Positions 1 through 5,094 of a stretch of DNA of 6,577 nt are shown here, piece by piece. The stretch lies in NCBI GenBank assembly GCA_903879825.1, contig CAIRND010000480.1, forward strand, positions 1-6,577. Direction: 5' to 3'. The translations under genes and the position numbers were made by a program. Under the pieces are notes generated by a model. That model was not told where the DNA came from, made no database searches, and worked only from the letters and a program-made list of their open reading frames with translations. This stretch comes from an uncultured Geobacteraceae bacterium. Its GTDB lineage: Bacteria; Desulfobacterota; Desulfuromonadia; Geobacterales; Pseudopelobacteraceae. Position 1 is the stretch's first letter. Each line of letters opens with the position of its first letter.

Positions 1-102
1 ATCATATCGCTGAAGGTTTTTAGCGAAGAGAAGTTTCGTGGTGCTTCTGCCAAAGGATATTCCTATTACCGGACTATTGAGCGCGAGGGGATTACAATAT
101 GA
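1..102 (+). CDS. MNT-type nucleotidyltransferase, C-terminal end only (partial)
   Basis: Frame 1 is open from the window edge to TGA at 100-102, giving 33 residues that end in YYRTIEREGITI. A tail of this kind (SxxVFSEExF, then YRTIEREGI) is typical of the C-terminus of minimal nucleotidyltransferases (MNT, Pol-beta superfamily) encoded just upstream of HEPN genes. In characterised MNT/HEPN pairs the nucleotidyltransferase is the antitoxin and modifies the HEPN toxin. The catalytic GSxxxG...DxD region would lie upstream and is not visible, so activity cannot be judged. The stop overlaps the next start as ATGA (99-102), the coupled arrangement usual for these two-gene operons. The call rests on the short tail plus the HEPN neighbour. 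Confidence 0.7.
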   Translation: MISLKVFSEEKFRGASAKGYSYYRTIEREGITI

Positions 103-496
103 CCGACGAAATCAGACGCTATCTGGACAAGGCGGATCATGCTCTTATTGTGGCAGAGGATCTGATTGGACAAGGCCATGCACCGGATTCAGCCAGCAAG
201 ATTTATTACGCCATGTTTTATGCTGCCAAAGCAAAGCACTGTTAGCAGCGGAAGGAATTGATGTTGTCAAACATTCTGCGGTGGAATCTGCTTTTGGATA
301 CTATTTTGCGAAACCGGGGCGGATTGATCCCAAGTATCATAAAATGCTGATGTCTGCCCGCAAGATCAGAGAAATAGCAGATTACGACATTGATGAGGAA
401 ATAATTGAGCCTGTCGCCTCGCTGGAAATAGAAGAGGGCTGCGCCTTTATAGCAGCAATCAAGCAGTTTCTTGTCGCAGTAAGTAGGTCGCGTTAG
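99..496 (+). pseudogene. HEPN-domain protein (MNT partner), frameshifted by a 5-bp tandem duplication
   Basis: The ATG at 99 opens a frame giving MTDEIRRYLDKADHALIVAE and then the HEPN hallmark YYAMFYAAKA, but it stops at TAG 243-245 after 48 residues. The rest of the domain (ALLAAEGIDVVKHSAVESAF, then KIREIADYD) continues in frame 2 to TAG 494-496. The break coincides with a direct duplication of AAAGC at 228-237. Removing one copy restores a 130-residue protein reading AAKALLAAEG, the normal family length and sequence. HEPN proteins of this class are small helical proteins paired with nucleotidyltransferases, and some are ribonucleases. The classic R-X4-6-H motif is not obvious; GRIDPKYH fits the spacing but sits where the family normally has no catalytic motif. 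As written the gene cannot make a full product, so it is either a true pseudogene or a phase-variable allele. Confidence 0.82.
228..237 (+). repeat. 5-bp tandem duplication (AAAGC x2) inside the HEPN gene
   Basis: AAAGC at 228-232 is repeated immediately at 233-237. This adds 5 bp and moves the HEPN reading frame out of register exactly where the protein similarity changes frame. Slipped-strand replication is the simplest origin. Confidence 0.75.
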
Positions 497-503
497 CCCA
501 ATC

Positions 504-545
504 AACGCAACGCTTCCTGTATTACCAGCATTGTAATGTTGCGTT
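504..545. repeat. Inverted repeat downstream of the HEPN gene
   Basis: AACGCAAC (504-511) pairs perfectly with GTTGCGTT (538-545). Inside it ATTAC (521-525) pairs with GTAAT (533-537), leaving a 9-nt bulge on the left side. The structure begins 7 bp after the HEPN stop, so it may act as a transcript 3' end or processing hairpin. There is no T-tract after it, so a canonical intrinsic terminator is not supported. Confidence 0.4.
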
Positions 546-631
546 TCACGGTGAGGCTGTTCAACAGCAACCTGCATGAGAAGTTCAAAACCAAAAAGTG
601 CTTCCCGGCAGAGCAGCCGAAAAGAGAATGA
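536..631 (+). CDS. Possible 31-residue small ORF, unrecognised
   Basis: ATG at 536 opens a 31-codon frame (MLRFTVRLFNSNLHEKFK..., ending EQPKRE) with TGA at 629-631, a single base before the ATG of the UPF0158-like gene at 633. The composition is basic and plausibly coding, with mixed hydrophobic and charged residues, and the near-abutting stop and start would allow translational coupling. I do not recognise the protein, and no clear Shine-Dalgarno precedes it. It may be a chance ORF or the tail of a decayed gene. It shares the frame of the HEPN 3' part but lies beyond that stop codon. Confidence 0.2.
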   Translation: MLRFTVRLFNSNLHEKFKTKKCFPAEQPKRE

Positions 632-632
632 T

Positions 633-1071
633 ATGATCTACTCAACCATAGAATCCGCATTCATGTTTGTTAGCAGCGCCCCGCCCTGCGAGCATTACGC
701 CGTAGTAAACCGAATCACGGGAGAAACGTTTTTTACCTCGGGCTACACCGGCGATAGCGACTATCCTGATGATGTCGATGGAAATAGATGATTATATTTC
801 AATCCCGCACAAAAATGACCTTGAACTGGGAAAACCCTTGGTAATGGAATTTGTCCGGAACCGCTGCCCCAAAATGACGAGTCAAGTACGGGCAATTTTT
901 TCCAGAACCGGGGCATATCAGCGATACAAACAATTTTTGGCGGAAAATAGTCTGCTTGAGGAATGGTATGCCTTTGAAAATGCCCGGACAAAAGAGGCTC
1001 TTTTGGAATGGTGTGCTGTAAAGGGGCTAGTTCTGGAGCCAGAAAGCCCGCTTGAGACTGACCTGTCCTGA
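633..1071 (+). pseudogene. UPF0158-family protein, split by a 1-base frameshift
   Basis: The first frame starts at ATG 633, preceded by a weak purine run AAAAGAGAA, and gives MIYSTIESAF..., then HYAVVNRITGETFF, ending at TGA 789-791 after 52 residues. The rest lies one base over: EIDDYISIPHKNDLELGKPL, then FSRTGAYQRYKQFLAEN, EEWYAFENARTKEALLEWC, and a stop at 1069-1071. Deleting one G of the GG at 780-781 gives DDVDEIDDYISIPHK and a continuous protein of about 145 residues, the usual length for UPF0158. Family hallmarks visible are the N-terminal 'N-R-xTGE' segment, the central 'D-Y-I-xIP' segment, and the C-terminal RGAF/RYK-like and WYxF...EWC segments. The function of UPF0158 is unknown. 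The single-base shift could be a sequencing error or a real mutation. An in-frame ATG at 769 could in principle initiate the C-terminal part alone. Confidence 0.78.
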
Positions 1072-1100
1072 AGGACCACGCTCTACTGGAAATCAGGTCA
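1059..1100. repeat. Imperfect cruciform spanning two convergent stop codons
   Basis: TGACCTG (1059-1065) pairs perfectly with CAGGTCA (1094-1100), and inside it TCCT-GA-AGGA (1066-1075) forms a second small hairpin. The structure covers the TGA of the UPF0158-like gene (1069-1071) and the TGA of the minus-strand remnant (1093-1095). That position would suit a bidirectional transcript end, but there is no T-tract on either side and the main stem is short. Confidence 0.25.
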
Positions 1101-1209
1101 CGCCCATCATCCCCGCCAGCAGTTTCATAAGATTCCGCTTCGGCTTGTGCCGTAACTTCACATTAACCAGATAGGCTGTAAATTCAGCTTGTTTTCCCAG
1201 GCCACGCAT
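1093..1209 (-). pseudogene. 38-codon coding remnant, resembles the C-terminal tail of SWIM zinc-finger-type proteins
   Basis: On the minus strand ATG at 1209 opens MRGLGKQAEFTAYLVNVKLR, then HKPKRNLMKLLAGMM, with TGA at 1095-1093. The pattern 'EFxAYLxxxKxRHKxKRNLMKLL' resembles, from memory, the extreme C-terminus of large SWIM zinc-finger proteins, where a basic KRN-F/L-MxLL tail ends the chain. The frame extends only three more codons before a stop (1219-1221), so the rest of such a gene is absent. Its ATG overlaps the hipA stop as TGATG, which could mean coupled translation of a small protein. Equally it could be a junction where hipBA landed against a pre-existing gene end. No Shine-Dalgarno is visible apart from coupling. 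The family assignment is tentative; its coding character is more secure. Confidence 0.4.
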
Positions 1210-2462
1210 CAACTCAAACTATGTATGGTCTTTTCACATCGCTGTTCAATCAATGCCAGAATTTTTTCCAGTATGCTGTGATCATTACCTTCTGCCTCAA
1301 AAACTGCCATTGTTTTTGCCGCAAGGCCAGGCAAGCGTTGTGCAATATTCAGAATGCGTTTTTTTACTTGTGCCGGCGACAGTCCTGCTTCAGTAGCAAA
1401 ACGCTCCCAATGCCGCAACTGTACTTCCGTAAAGCAATACTTGCTGCCGATTTTCATTGCCATTTTGTCCGTCAGATTCGGATAAACCGCAGTGGACAGC
1501 ACATCGTAACATGGTGCCAAAACGATCCCCTGTGTTGTGTAGAGCAATGAAAAATTCTTTCCGTGGGCATCGTGATTACCTACCATGGCATTGAAAATCA
1601 CAAAATCCAATAGTTTCAGAATCTGTGGAGCACTCGGTCTCGTTGCCCGGCGCAATAGCTCAAATGCTTGCGATAAATCCGGCCCGCCTTCGTTCTGGTA
1701 TTTGTATTCGGGGGCAACTGCCAGAGCCTGGCAAAAGTCTTCTTGATGCAAACGCATTAAGCACCCATCTGCTGTTACCTGCCGGTCATAACGTTCCACA
1801 AGCAAATAATGTCGGTCGCTACTACGACGAATCTCCGCCTTGGCGGTATCAAGCTTCAGAGCATTGGCCAGTGCCAGGCAAAAACCTTCATTGAAGACGC
1901 TACCCTCCACGCCGGCAATTGCCGGTTTAAGAATATGTGAACTGGGAGAGTTGAACAGCGGTAACCCGATACGATCACCTTCAGCAACTACGGGGAGCTT
2001 GTCCTGTGCACCCGCCAGAGATAACCGCAATCCTTCTTCACCGGCGAGCATCGGACGTTTTGGCATTTCATCGAGAAGGCGTAAAAGCTCTACTTCACCC
2101 AGCCAACGAACGAGATCTTGATTATCCTGGTCTTGTGGCATCTGCCCTGGCTCCAACAAAGTCACAGCCCCGGCACATTCGCCTCCAATGCCATCAAGGA
2201 GAGCAAAGTCGTTCTGTTTTGAAACATGCAGAGTCTGGGCGATTAACTTACGCTTGTCTCCTTCAGGCAAAAGCCCTGAAAAAAATGGACGGGTGGCACG
2301 ATCACCAAACGTTTCTGACTGAAGAGGCAGTGATTGCGATAATGGAATTGCATTACTCGTATTCAGCCAGTCACTCACATAGGAAAAGTTCAAACGGCCA
2401 TCAATCTGACTCAATGTACCCATGTGTGTTCCGAACAGCCAGACACTCAGTTGACGAGTCAT
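1209..2462 (-). CDS. hipA: HipA-family serine/threonine kinase toxin
   Basis: This encodes 417 residues, close to the 440 of E. coli HipA. HipA toxins phosphorylate cytosolic targets (GltX in E. coli), stopping translation and inducing persistence, and the cognate HipB neutralises them. The order is an N-terminal HipA domain (about 5-105, with FFSGLLPEGDKRKLIAQ at 60-76) and a kinase core. Core motifs are LSLAGAQDKLP (147-157; S148 lines up with the autophosphorylated serine of E. coli HipA), the ATP-binding lysine in HILKP (K179), VERYDR (222-227), the NHDAHGKN catalytic loop with D298, and the metal-binding D320 in CYDVLST. Every catalytic element is present and the frame is uninterrupted, so it looks functional. 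The ATG at 2462 follows a GGAGG (2475-2471) 8 nt upstream, inside the end of hipB, and the intergenic gap is 3 nt. The target substrate cannot be read from sequence. Confidence 0.95.
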   Translation of the reverse strand: MTRQLSVWLFGTHMGTLSQIDGRLNFSYVSDWLNTSNAIPLSQSLPLQSETFGDRATRPFFSGLLPEGDKRKLIAQTLHVSKQNDFALLDGIGGECAGAVTLLEPGQMPQDQDNQDLVRWLGEVELLRLLDEMPKRPMLAGEEGLRLSLAGAQDKLPVVAEGDRIGLPLFNSPSSHILKPAIAGVEGSVFNEGFCLALANALKLDTAKAEIRRSSDRHYLLVERYDRQVTADGCLMRLHQEDFCQALAVAPEYKYQNEGGPDLSQAFELLRRATRPSAPQILKLLDFVIFNAMVGNHDAHGKNFSLLYTTQGIVLAPCYDVLSTAVYPNLTDKMAMKIGSKYCFTEVQLRHWERFATEAGLSPAQVKKRILNIAQRLPGLAAKTMAVFEAEGNDHSILEKILALIEQRCEKTIHSLS

Positions 2463-2465
2463 GAT

Positions 2466-2699
2466 CTAATCCTCCGTACCAGTTGCCAGGCCTTCAACAC
2501 ACAAATTCCCACCCAGCGCATGAAGCACGCGTAGAACATTTTCCAGACGGAGTGTTGGTTTGCCAGCTTCCAGTTCGACAATGAAACGCACACCGACACC
2601 TGAAGCCAGAGCCAGTTGTGGCTGCGTTAAGCCAAGACGTTTGCGTGCGGTTCGTACTGCCAGGCCAAGTGAAATCGGAGTGTCTATTTTTGTAATCAT
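2466..2699 (-). CDS. hipB: HipB-like Xre-family antitoxin / repressor
   Basis: This is a 77-residue protein with an Xre/Cro-type helix-turn-helix from about residue 12 to 62. ARKRLGLTQPQLALASGVG gives helices 1-2 and the turn, VRFIVELEAGKPTLRLENVL gives the recognition region, and LRVLHALGGNL is typical of HipB-like repressors. A short C-terminal tail (NLCVEGLATGTED) follows, comparable to the small strand and tail of HipB. The family protein dimerises, binds palindromic operators to repress its own operon, and binds HipA to block the kinase. I chose ATG 2699 because AGAGGAAA (2712-2705) lies 7 nt upstream. The frame stays open to 2822 but that extension (MPYVIIGVIIPG...) has no ribosome site and would precede the domain. 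Its stop is 3 nt from the hipA ATG, giving a two-gene operon in the classical antitoxin-first order. Confidence 0.92.
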   Translation of the reverse strand: MITKIDTPISLGLAVRTARKRLGLTQPQLALASGVGVRFIVELEAGKPTLRLENVLRVLHALGGNLCVEGLATGTED

Positions 2700-2722
2700 A
2701 AATATTTCCTCTTTAGTACGAT

Positions 2723-2735
2723 AGAAATTATTTCT
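2723..2735. promoter_or_regulatory. Short palindrome in the hipB leader (AGAAAT-T-ATTTCT)
   Basis: This is a perfect 6-bp inverted repeat with a 1-nt centre, 24 bp upstream of the hipB ATG. It is a candidate HipB half-site pair, or an AT-rich chance palindrome. It does not match the E. coli HipB operator TATCC-N8-GGATA. Confidence 0.25.
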
Positions 2736-2794
2736 GCGGGTTTGTGCAGGAACGATTTCGTTAACGTACTTATCCTGTTTAACCGGGCCGGGAA

Positions 2795-2822
2795 TTATTA
2801 CTCCGATAATGACATAAGGCAA
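2795..2822 (-). promoter_or_regulatory. Possible hipBA promoter
   Basis: Read on the minus strand, TTGCCT (2822-2817) and TAATAA (2800-2795) are separated by 16 nt, resembling sigma-70 -35 and -10 hexamers. The implied start lies about 90 nt upstream of the hipB ATG. A 20-bp palindrome (2827-2846) abuts the -35 side, a plausible location for an autorepression operator. The match is moderate only, and weaker alternatives exist nearer the gene (TTCCTG-N16-TAATTT). Confidence 0.3.
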
Positions 2823-2826
2823 GTAA

Positions 2827-2846
2827 TATTTCCTGATCGGGAAATA
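2827..2846. promoter_or_regulatory. Candidate operator palindrome upstream of hipB (TATTTCC-N6-GGAAATA)
   Basis: The 7-bp arms TATTTCC (2827-2833) and GGAAATA (2840-2846) are perfect inverted repeats around TGATCG, which itself contains the palindrome GATC. The overall layout (T/A-rich ends, CC and GG inside, 20 bp) resembles the TATCC-N8-GGATA operators of E. coli hipBA but is not identical. It lies next to the putative -35, consistent with a HipB autoregulatory site. Confidence 0.4.
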
Positions 2847-3143
2847 ACAGGAGAGACGGTTTAGGTGCCACGGAGAATTTACCGAACGGGAACTATTTTT
2901 GCCGAATAAATCTTAAAATTGGAATTCAGGACAGTTTCTTAAACCCCTGCTGCTCCAAAAACAGTGCTATCTTCACTAGGAATTTGATAATACTTGGATT
3001 ATATTGCAGTTCCGGTTCGGTGCCATGCTCCCCGTTCCTGATTTATGACTCGGTGACTCTGATGATTTCCGCAACTTTTCTTTGGAGGAGATCGAGGTCC
3101 ACTAAGCCGAGGCGATTCAGAATAAACATGCAAAAGGAACACT

Positions 3144-3614
3144 ATGGAATTGAATAACGATCAGAAAGAACTTGTAGAATTGTTTGTGAGGCAAGAGTTT
3201 ATTATTGGTAAACTGTATAAGCTTTTTTCATTCAGATACCCTGAGTATAGAGCCTTTTGGACTGAAATGGAAAAGGAGGAGCATACTCATGCTTCCTGGA
3301 TTAAACGGCTTACTGAACGTGATCCCACGGACAAATTCAGATTTTCGCAAGGGGATTTAAGAGCGGAGTATATTGCTTCAAGCATAAAATCCATTGAGGA
3401 CCTCATTGATGGAGTTAAGAAAAATGTTGAACTTCCTATTACTCAAGCGGTGAGCATGGCGCTTCATCTTGAAAAGGCGCTCTGGGAACAGCAGGTTTTT
3501 CAATGTTTTGAGGGTGACTGTGATGAAGTCAGAAAGATTATGGATACCCTCAATGCAGAGCAAAAAGTTCATATAATAAAAATAGAAAAATTTGCGAGGC
3601 AGTTTCAGAAATAA
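3144..3614 (+). CDS. Rubrerythrin-like / ferritin-like diiron protein, standalone domain
   Basis: The 156-residue all-helical protein fits a four-helix-bundle diiron fold of the rubrerythrin/ferritin superfamily. Candidate iron ligands are E18 on helix 1 (RQEFIIGKLY), E46 and H49 on helix 2 (EKEEHTHA, an ExxH motif), E110 on helix 3 (ALHLEKALWEQQVF), and E139 with H143 on helix 4 (NAEQKVHIIKI). The spacing of the last pair is ExxxH, not ExxH. There is no rubredoxin CxxC pair, so electron transfer would need a separate partner. Two cysteines, C121 and C126, form a CFEGDC loop between helices 3 and 4. Relatives often act in peroxide or oxygen defence or iron handling, but many short ferritin-like proteins are uncharacterised, so no reaction is assigned. 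ATG 3144 follows AAAAGGAA (3132-3139). The gene converges on the LarA-like gene with 28 bp between stops and no obvious terminator hairpin. Confidence 0.7.
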   Translation: MELNNDQKELVELFVRQEFIIGKLYKLFSFRYPEYRAFWTEMEKEEHTHASWIKRLTERDPTDKFRFSQGDLRAEYIASSIKSIEDLIDGVKKNVELPITQAVSMALHLEKALWEQQVFQCFEGDCDEVRKIMDTLNAEQKVHIIKIEKFARQFQK

Positions 3615-3642
3615 ACGATGGGCTAAAGAAGATCAGATTTTC

Positions 3643-4974
3643 CTACCAGGTCTGTTCCGGGTTATCTTCACTTTCGGTGATGCTCCCCACACTTTTATTA
3701 TCAGCCTCCTTCCTGAAAGCGCTACCTATCAGCAAACGTCCGTGAGAATCAAATTCCAGATTGTGCGGTACGTTGCTGATGGTCATGCGTGGTATCGCTT
3801 CAATTTCTGCCAAAAGAGATTCAGAAATGAGGCAGTCCGACAAAAACAGGGTATTGGGGATAATCACAATTCGTAAATTGAGTGGGTCAATACCTGATAA
3901 ACTGAAAAGAGCAGCCTCCAATAGCAGCTTTTCCGAATCAAAGTACATGGGAATGGCGGCGCGCATTACAAATGTGCTGGTGAGGCAGTTGAGATAGGTT
4001 GCCGTGCGGTCCATTGTATCGACTATTTTTTTGGTAACAAAATCAGCCAAACCAAGACCGGTTGCGTTGCCATGTGATTCTTCCGACAAGTCGAAAACGG
4101 CAATTCTTTTGATGCAGGGCTTTTGTGGTTCCTGGACACCCTGAATTTGGGTCCTGCCGATGATATTGGTGTCAATGCCGGTTCCACTGTAGTTTTTACC
4201 CATTTCCTGAATAATAAGCAGATCGATATCATCAACAGGAAGCGCCGGCATAAGCGACTTCGAGTGCCGTAATAACTCGCTTTCCTGCTCAACCATGCAA
4301 TTACTTTCAACCCCACGAATCAGGGCTGTCTCTTCGTAGGCATTTTCTATAATGCCAACTCCACCAAGTATCGGTAGTTCTCTTAGGATTATTTCGCCTA
4401 TTTCTATCAGTAAACGGGGCAATTCGCTTGGCCCGAAAGCATGAAACTGTTGTGCCCCTTTCGGTCCGCCGAGTCCCACAACGATTTTTTTTATCAAGCC
4501 GCTTTCAACCCTACCCTTGAATGAAGTATGCGTTTTGACCCTGTTGACAATCAAAATGCCGTCCATTTGTCGTGCGGATTCCAGTGTATAAACTGGCATT
4601 CCCTCGGGAGTATGTGCAATGACGTTGCATTCAGCGCATGTCAGTACCGGTGCACCCAGAGCCGTTTCGGTCAAACCAAGGCTTTCAAGAATTTCCCTCT
4701 GTCCACATTCCGTGCCGCCACCGTGGCTACCCATGGCCGCGATAAAATACGGAGTGGCCCCTAAAGATTGTATGTACAGTGCCGTCGTACGCAGTATGGT
4801 CGACAGATCCTGAATCCCTCTGCTCCCAACAGTAATACCAATTTTCTGGCCCGCTGATATTTTATTGTCCAGATGAAGTGTTACCAGAGCCGCCGTGGTG
4901 GCAGCGGCGACATCTGTCACGACGGGACGGGGGAAGCTTTGTTTTACCTGATACATTGTGGGAAATACTGTCAT
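3643..4974 (-). CDS. LarA/DUF2088-family protein (nickel-pincer isomerase-like)
   Basis: The 443-residue protein is related to lactate racemase LarA. Recognisable blocks are GITVGSRGIQDL (46-57; R52 in the position of the LarA substrate arginine region), AAMGSHGGGT (79-88; H84), VNRVKTHTSFKG (143-154; H149), SGLIKKIVVGLGGPKGAQ (158-175; K162/K163 near where LarA binds the nickel-pincer cofactor covalently), and QFHAFG (176-181; H178). A C-terminal LarA-like domain carries EMGKNYSGTGIDTNIIGR (257-274). LarA enzymes racemise or epimerise 2-hydroxy acids using a Ni-pincer nucleotide made by LarB, LarC and LarE, none of which is in this window. The GSRG and GSHGGG variants differ from the lactate racemase DxTR and GTHRP motifs, pointing to another substrate. 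ATG 4974 is preceded by GAGGAA (4988-4983) 8 nt upstream. It is transcribed away from the efflux operon. Confidence 0.82.
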   Translation of the reverse strand: MTVFPTMYQVKQSFPRPVVTDVAAATTAALVTLHLDNKISAGQKIGITVGSRGIQDLSTILRTTALYIQSLGATPYFIAAMGSHGGGTECGQREILESLGLTETALGAPVLTCAECNVIAHTPEGMPVYTLESARQMDGILIVNRVKTHTSFKGRVESGLIKKIVVGLGGPKGAQQFHAFGPSELPRLLIEIGEIILRELPILGGVGIIENAYEETALIRGVESNCMVEQESELLRHSKSLMPALPVDDIDLLIIQEMGKNYSGTGIDTNIIGRTQIQGVQEPQKPCIKRIAVFDLSEESHGNATGLGLADFVTKKIVDTMDRTATYLNCLTSTFVMRAAIPMYFDSEKLLLEAALFSLSGIDPLNLRIVIIPNTLFLSDCLISESLLAEIEAIPRMTISNVPHNLEFDSHGRLLIGSAFRKEADNKSVGSITESEDNPEQTW

Positions 4975-5044
4975 AGGTATGATTCCTCATAATGTTCTTT
5001 GTGTCGATGGACACCGGCGATTGCCGGACTGCCAGATTCACATG

Positions 5045-5073
5045 AATATATACCATACTTCCGGGGATACTAG
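5045..5073 (-). promoter_or_regulatory. Possible promoter of the LarA-like gene, overlapping the large palindrome
   Basis: On the minus strand TATATT (5050-5045) is a 5/6 match to a sigma-70 -10 hexamer. The 17-nt spacer is exactly the left arm of the inverted repeat, and the -35 position (TAGTAT, 5073-5068) falls in its loop with only a 3/6 match. The implied start would be about 60 nt from ATG 4974. A poor -35 overlapped by a palindrome is what a regulator-dependent promoter can look like, but this is inference. Confidence 0.3.
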
Positions 5074-5094
5074 TAATTCCCCGGAAGTATGGTA
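5051..5094. repeat. Perfect 17-bp inverted repeat (44-bp element)
   Basis: The left arm TACCATACTTCCGGGGA (5051-5067) and right arm TCCCCGGAAGTATGGTA (5078-5094) are exact reverse complements around a 10-nt loop that contains the palindrome TACTAGTA. There is no T-tract on either side, and it lies between two divergent genes, so a terminator is unlikely. It could be a large operator, a structured element in a leader, or a REP-like or mobile palindromic repeat. No second copy is present in the window. Confidence 0.9.

Larger units (their letters stand above)
2700..3143. other. Intergenic region between hipB and the rubrerythrin-like gene
   Basis: These 444 bp separate two divergent genes. The hipB-proximal 150 bp holds the candidate promoter and palindromes, including AACGA-TT-TCGTT at 2751-2762. 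The remainder contains no convincing gene. On the minus strand 2926-3129 reads as 68 codons with one internal TAA (3045-3043); its two halves look mildly coding but match nothing I recognise. An ATAAT-N6-ATTAT repeat sits at 2987-3002. No clear sigma-70 promoter for the plus-strand gene is visible. Confidence 0.5.

Noticed and set aside
38..242. Open frame upstream of the HEPN C-terminal half (from ATG 38)
   Set aside because: Its first two thirds are out of frame with both the MNT tail and the HEPN N-terminus; only the part after about 233 is real HEPN sequence.
228..245. Programmed ribosomal frameshifting in the HEPN gene
   Set aside because: There is no X-XXY-YYZ heptamer with a downstream structure, and a clean 5-bp duplication explains the shift. 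The UPF0158 site (775-791) likewise lacks a slippery sequence.
492..545. Integron attC-like site
   Set aside because: GTTAGCC at 493-499 and the paired arms recall attC, but the flanking R-box order (RYYYAAC...GTTRRRY) is not met and no integrase or cassette is seen.
1912..1925. 14-bp perfect palindrome CCGGCAATTGCCGG
   Set aside because: It lies inside hipA and encodes part of the PAIAG stretch; it is most likely codon coincidence.
1840..2464. Plus-strand open frames opposite hipA
   Set aside because: They are antisense shadows of a gene with full catalytic motifs and show no family features of their own.
2700..2822. N-terminal extension of HipB from ATG 2822
   Set aside because: No ribosome site precedes it, it overlaps the promoter and palindrome region, and ATG 2699 has a strong Shine-Dalgarno and matches the normal domain start.
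2987..3002. PerR/Fur-like box (ATAAT-N6-ATTAT) for the rubrerythrin-like gene
   Set aside because: The arm spacing does not fit PerR or Fur consensus sites, and it is 140 bp from the start codon without a recognisable promoter.
3615..3642. Bidirectional terminator between the convergent rubrerythrin-like and LarA-like genes
   Set aside because: The 28-bp gap contains no stem and no T-tract beyond a short TTTT.
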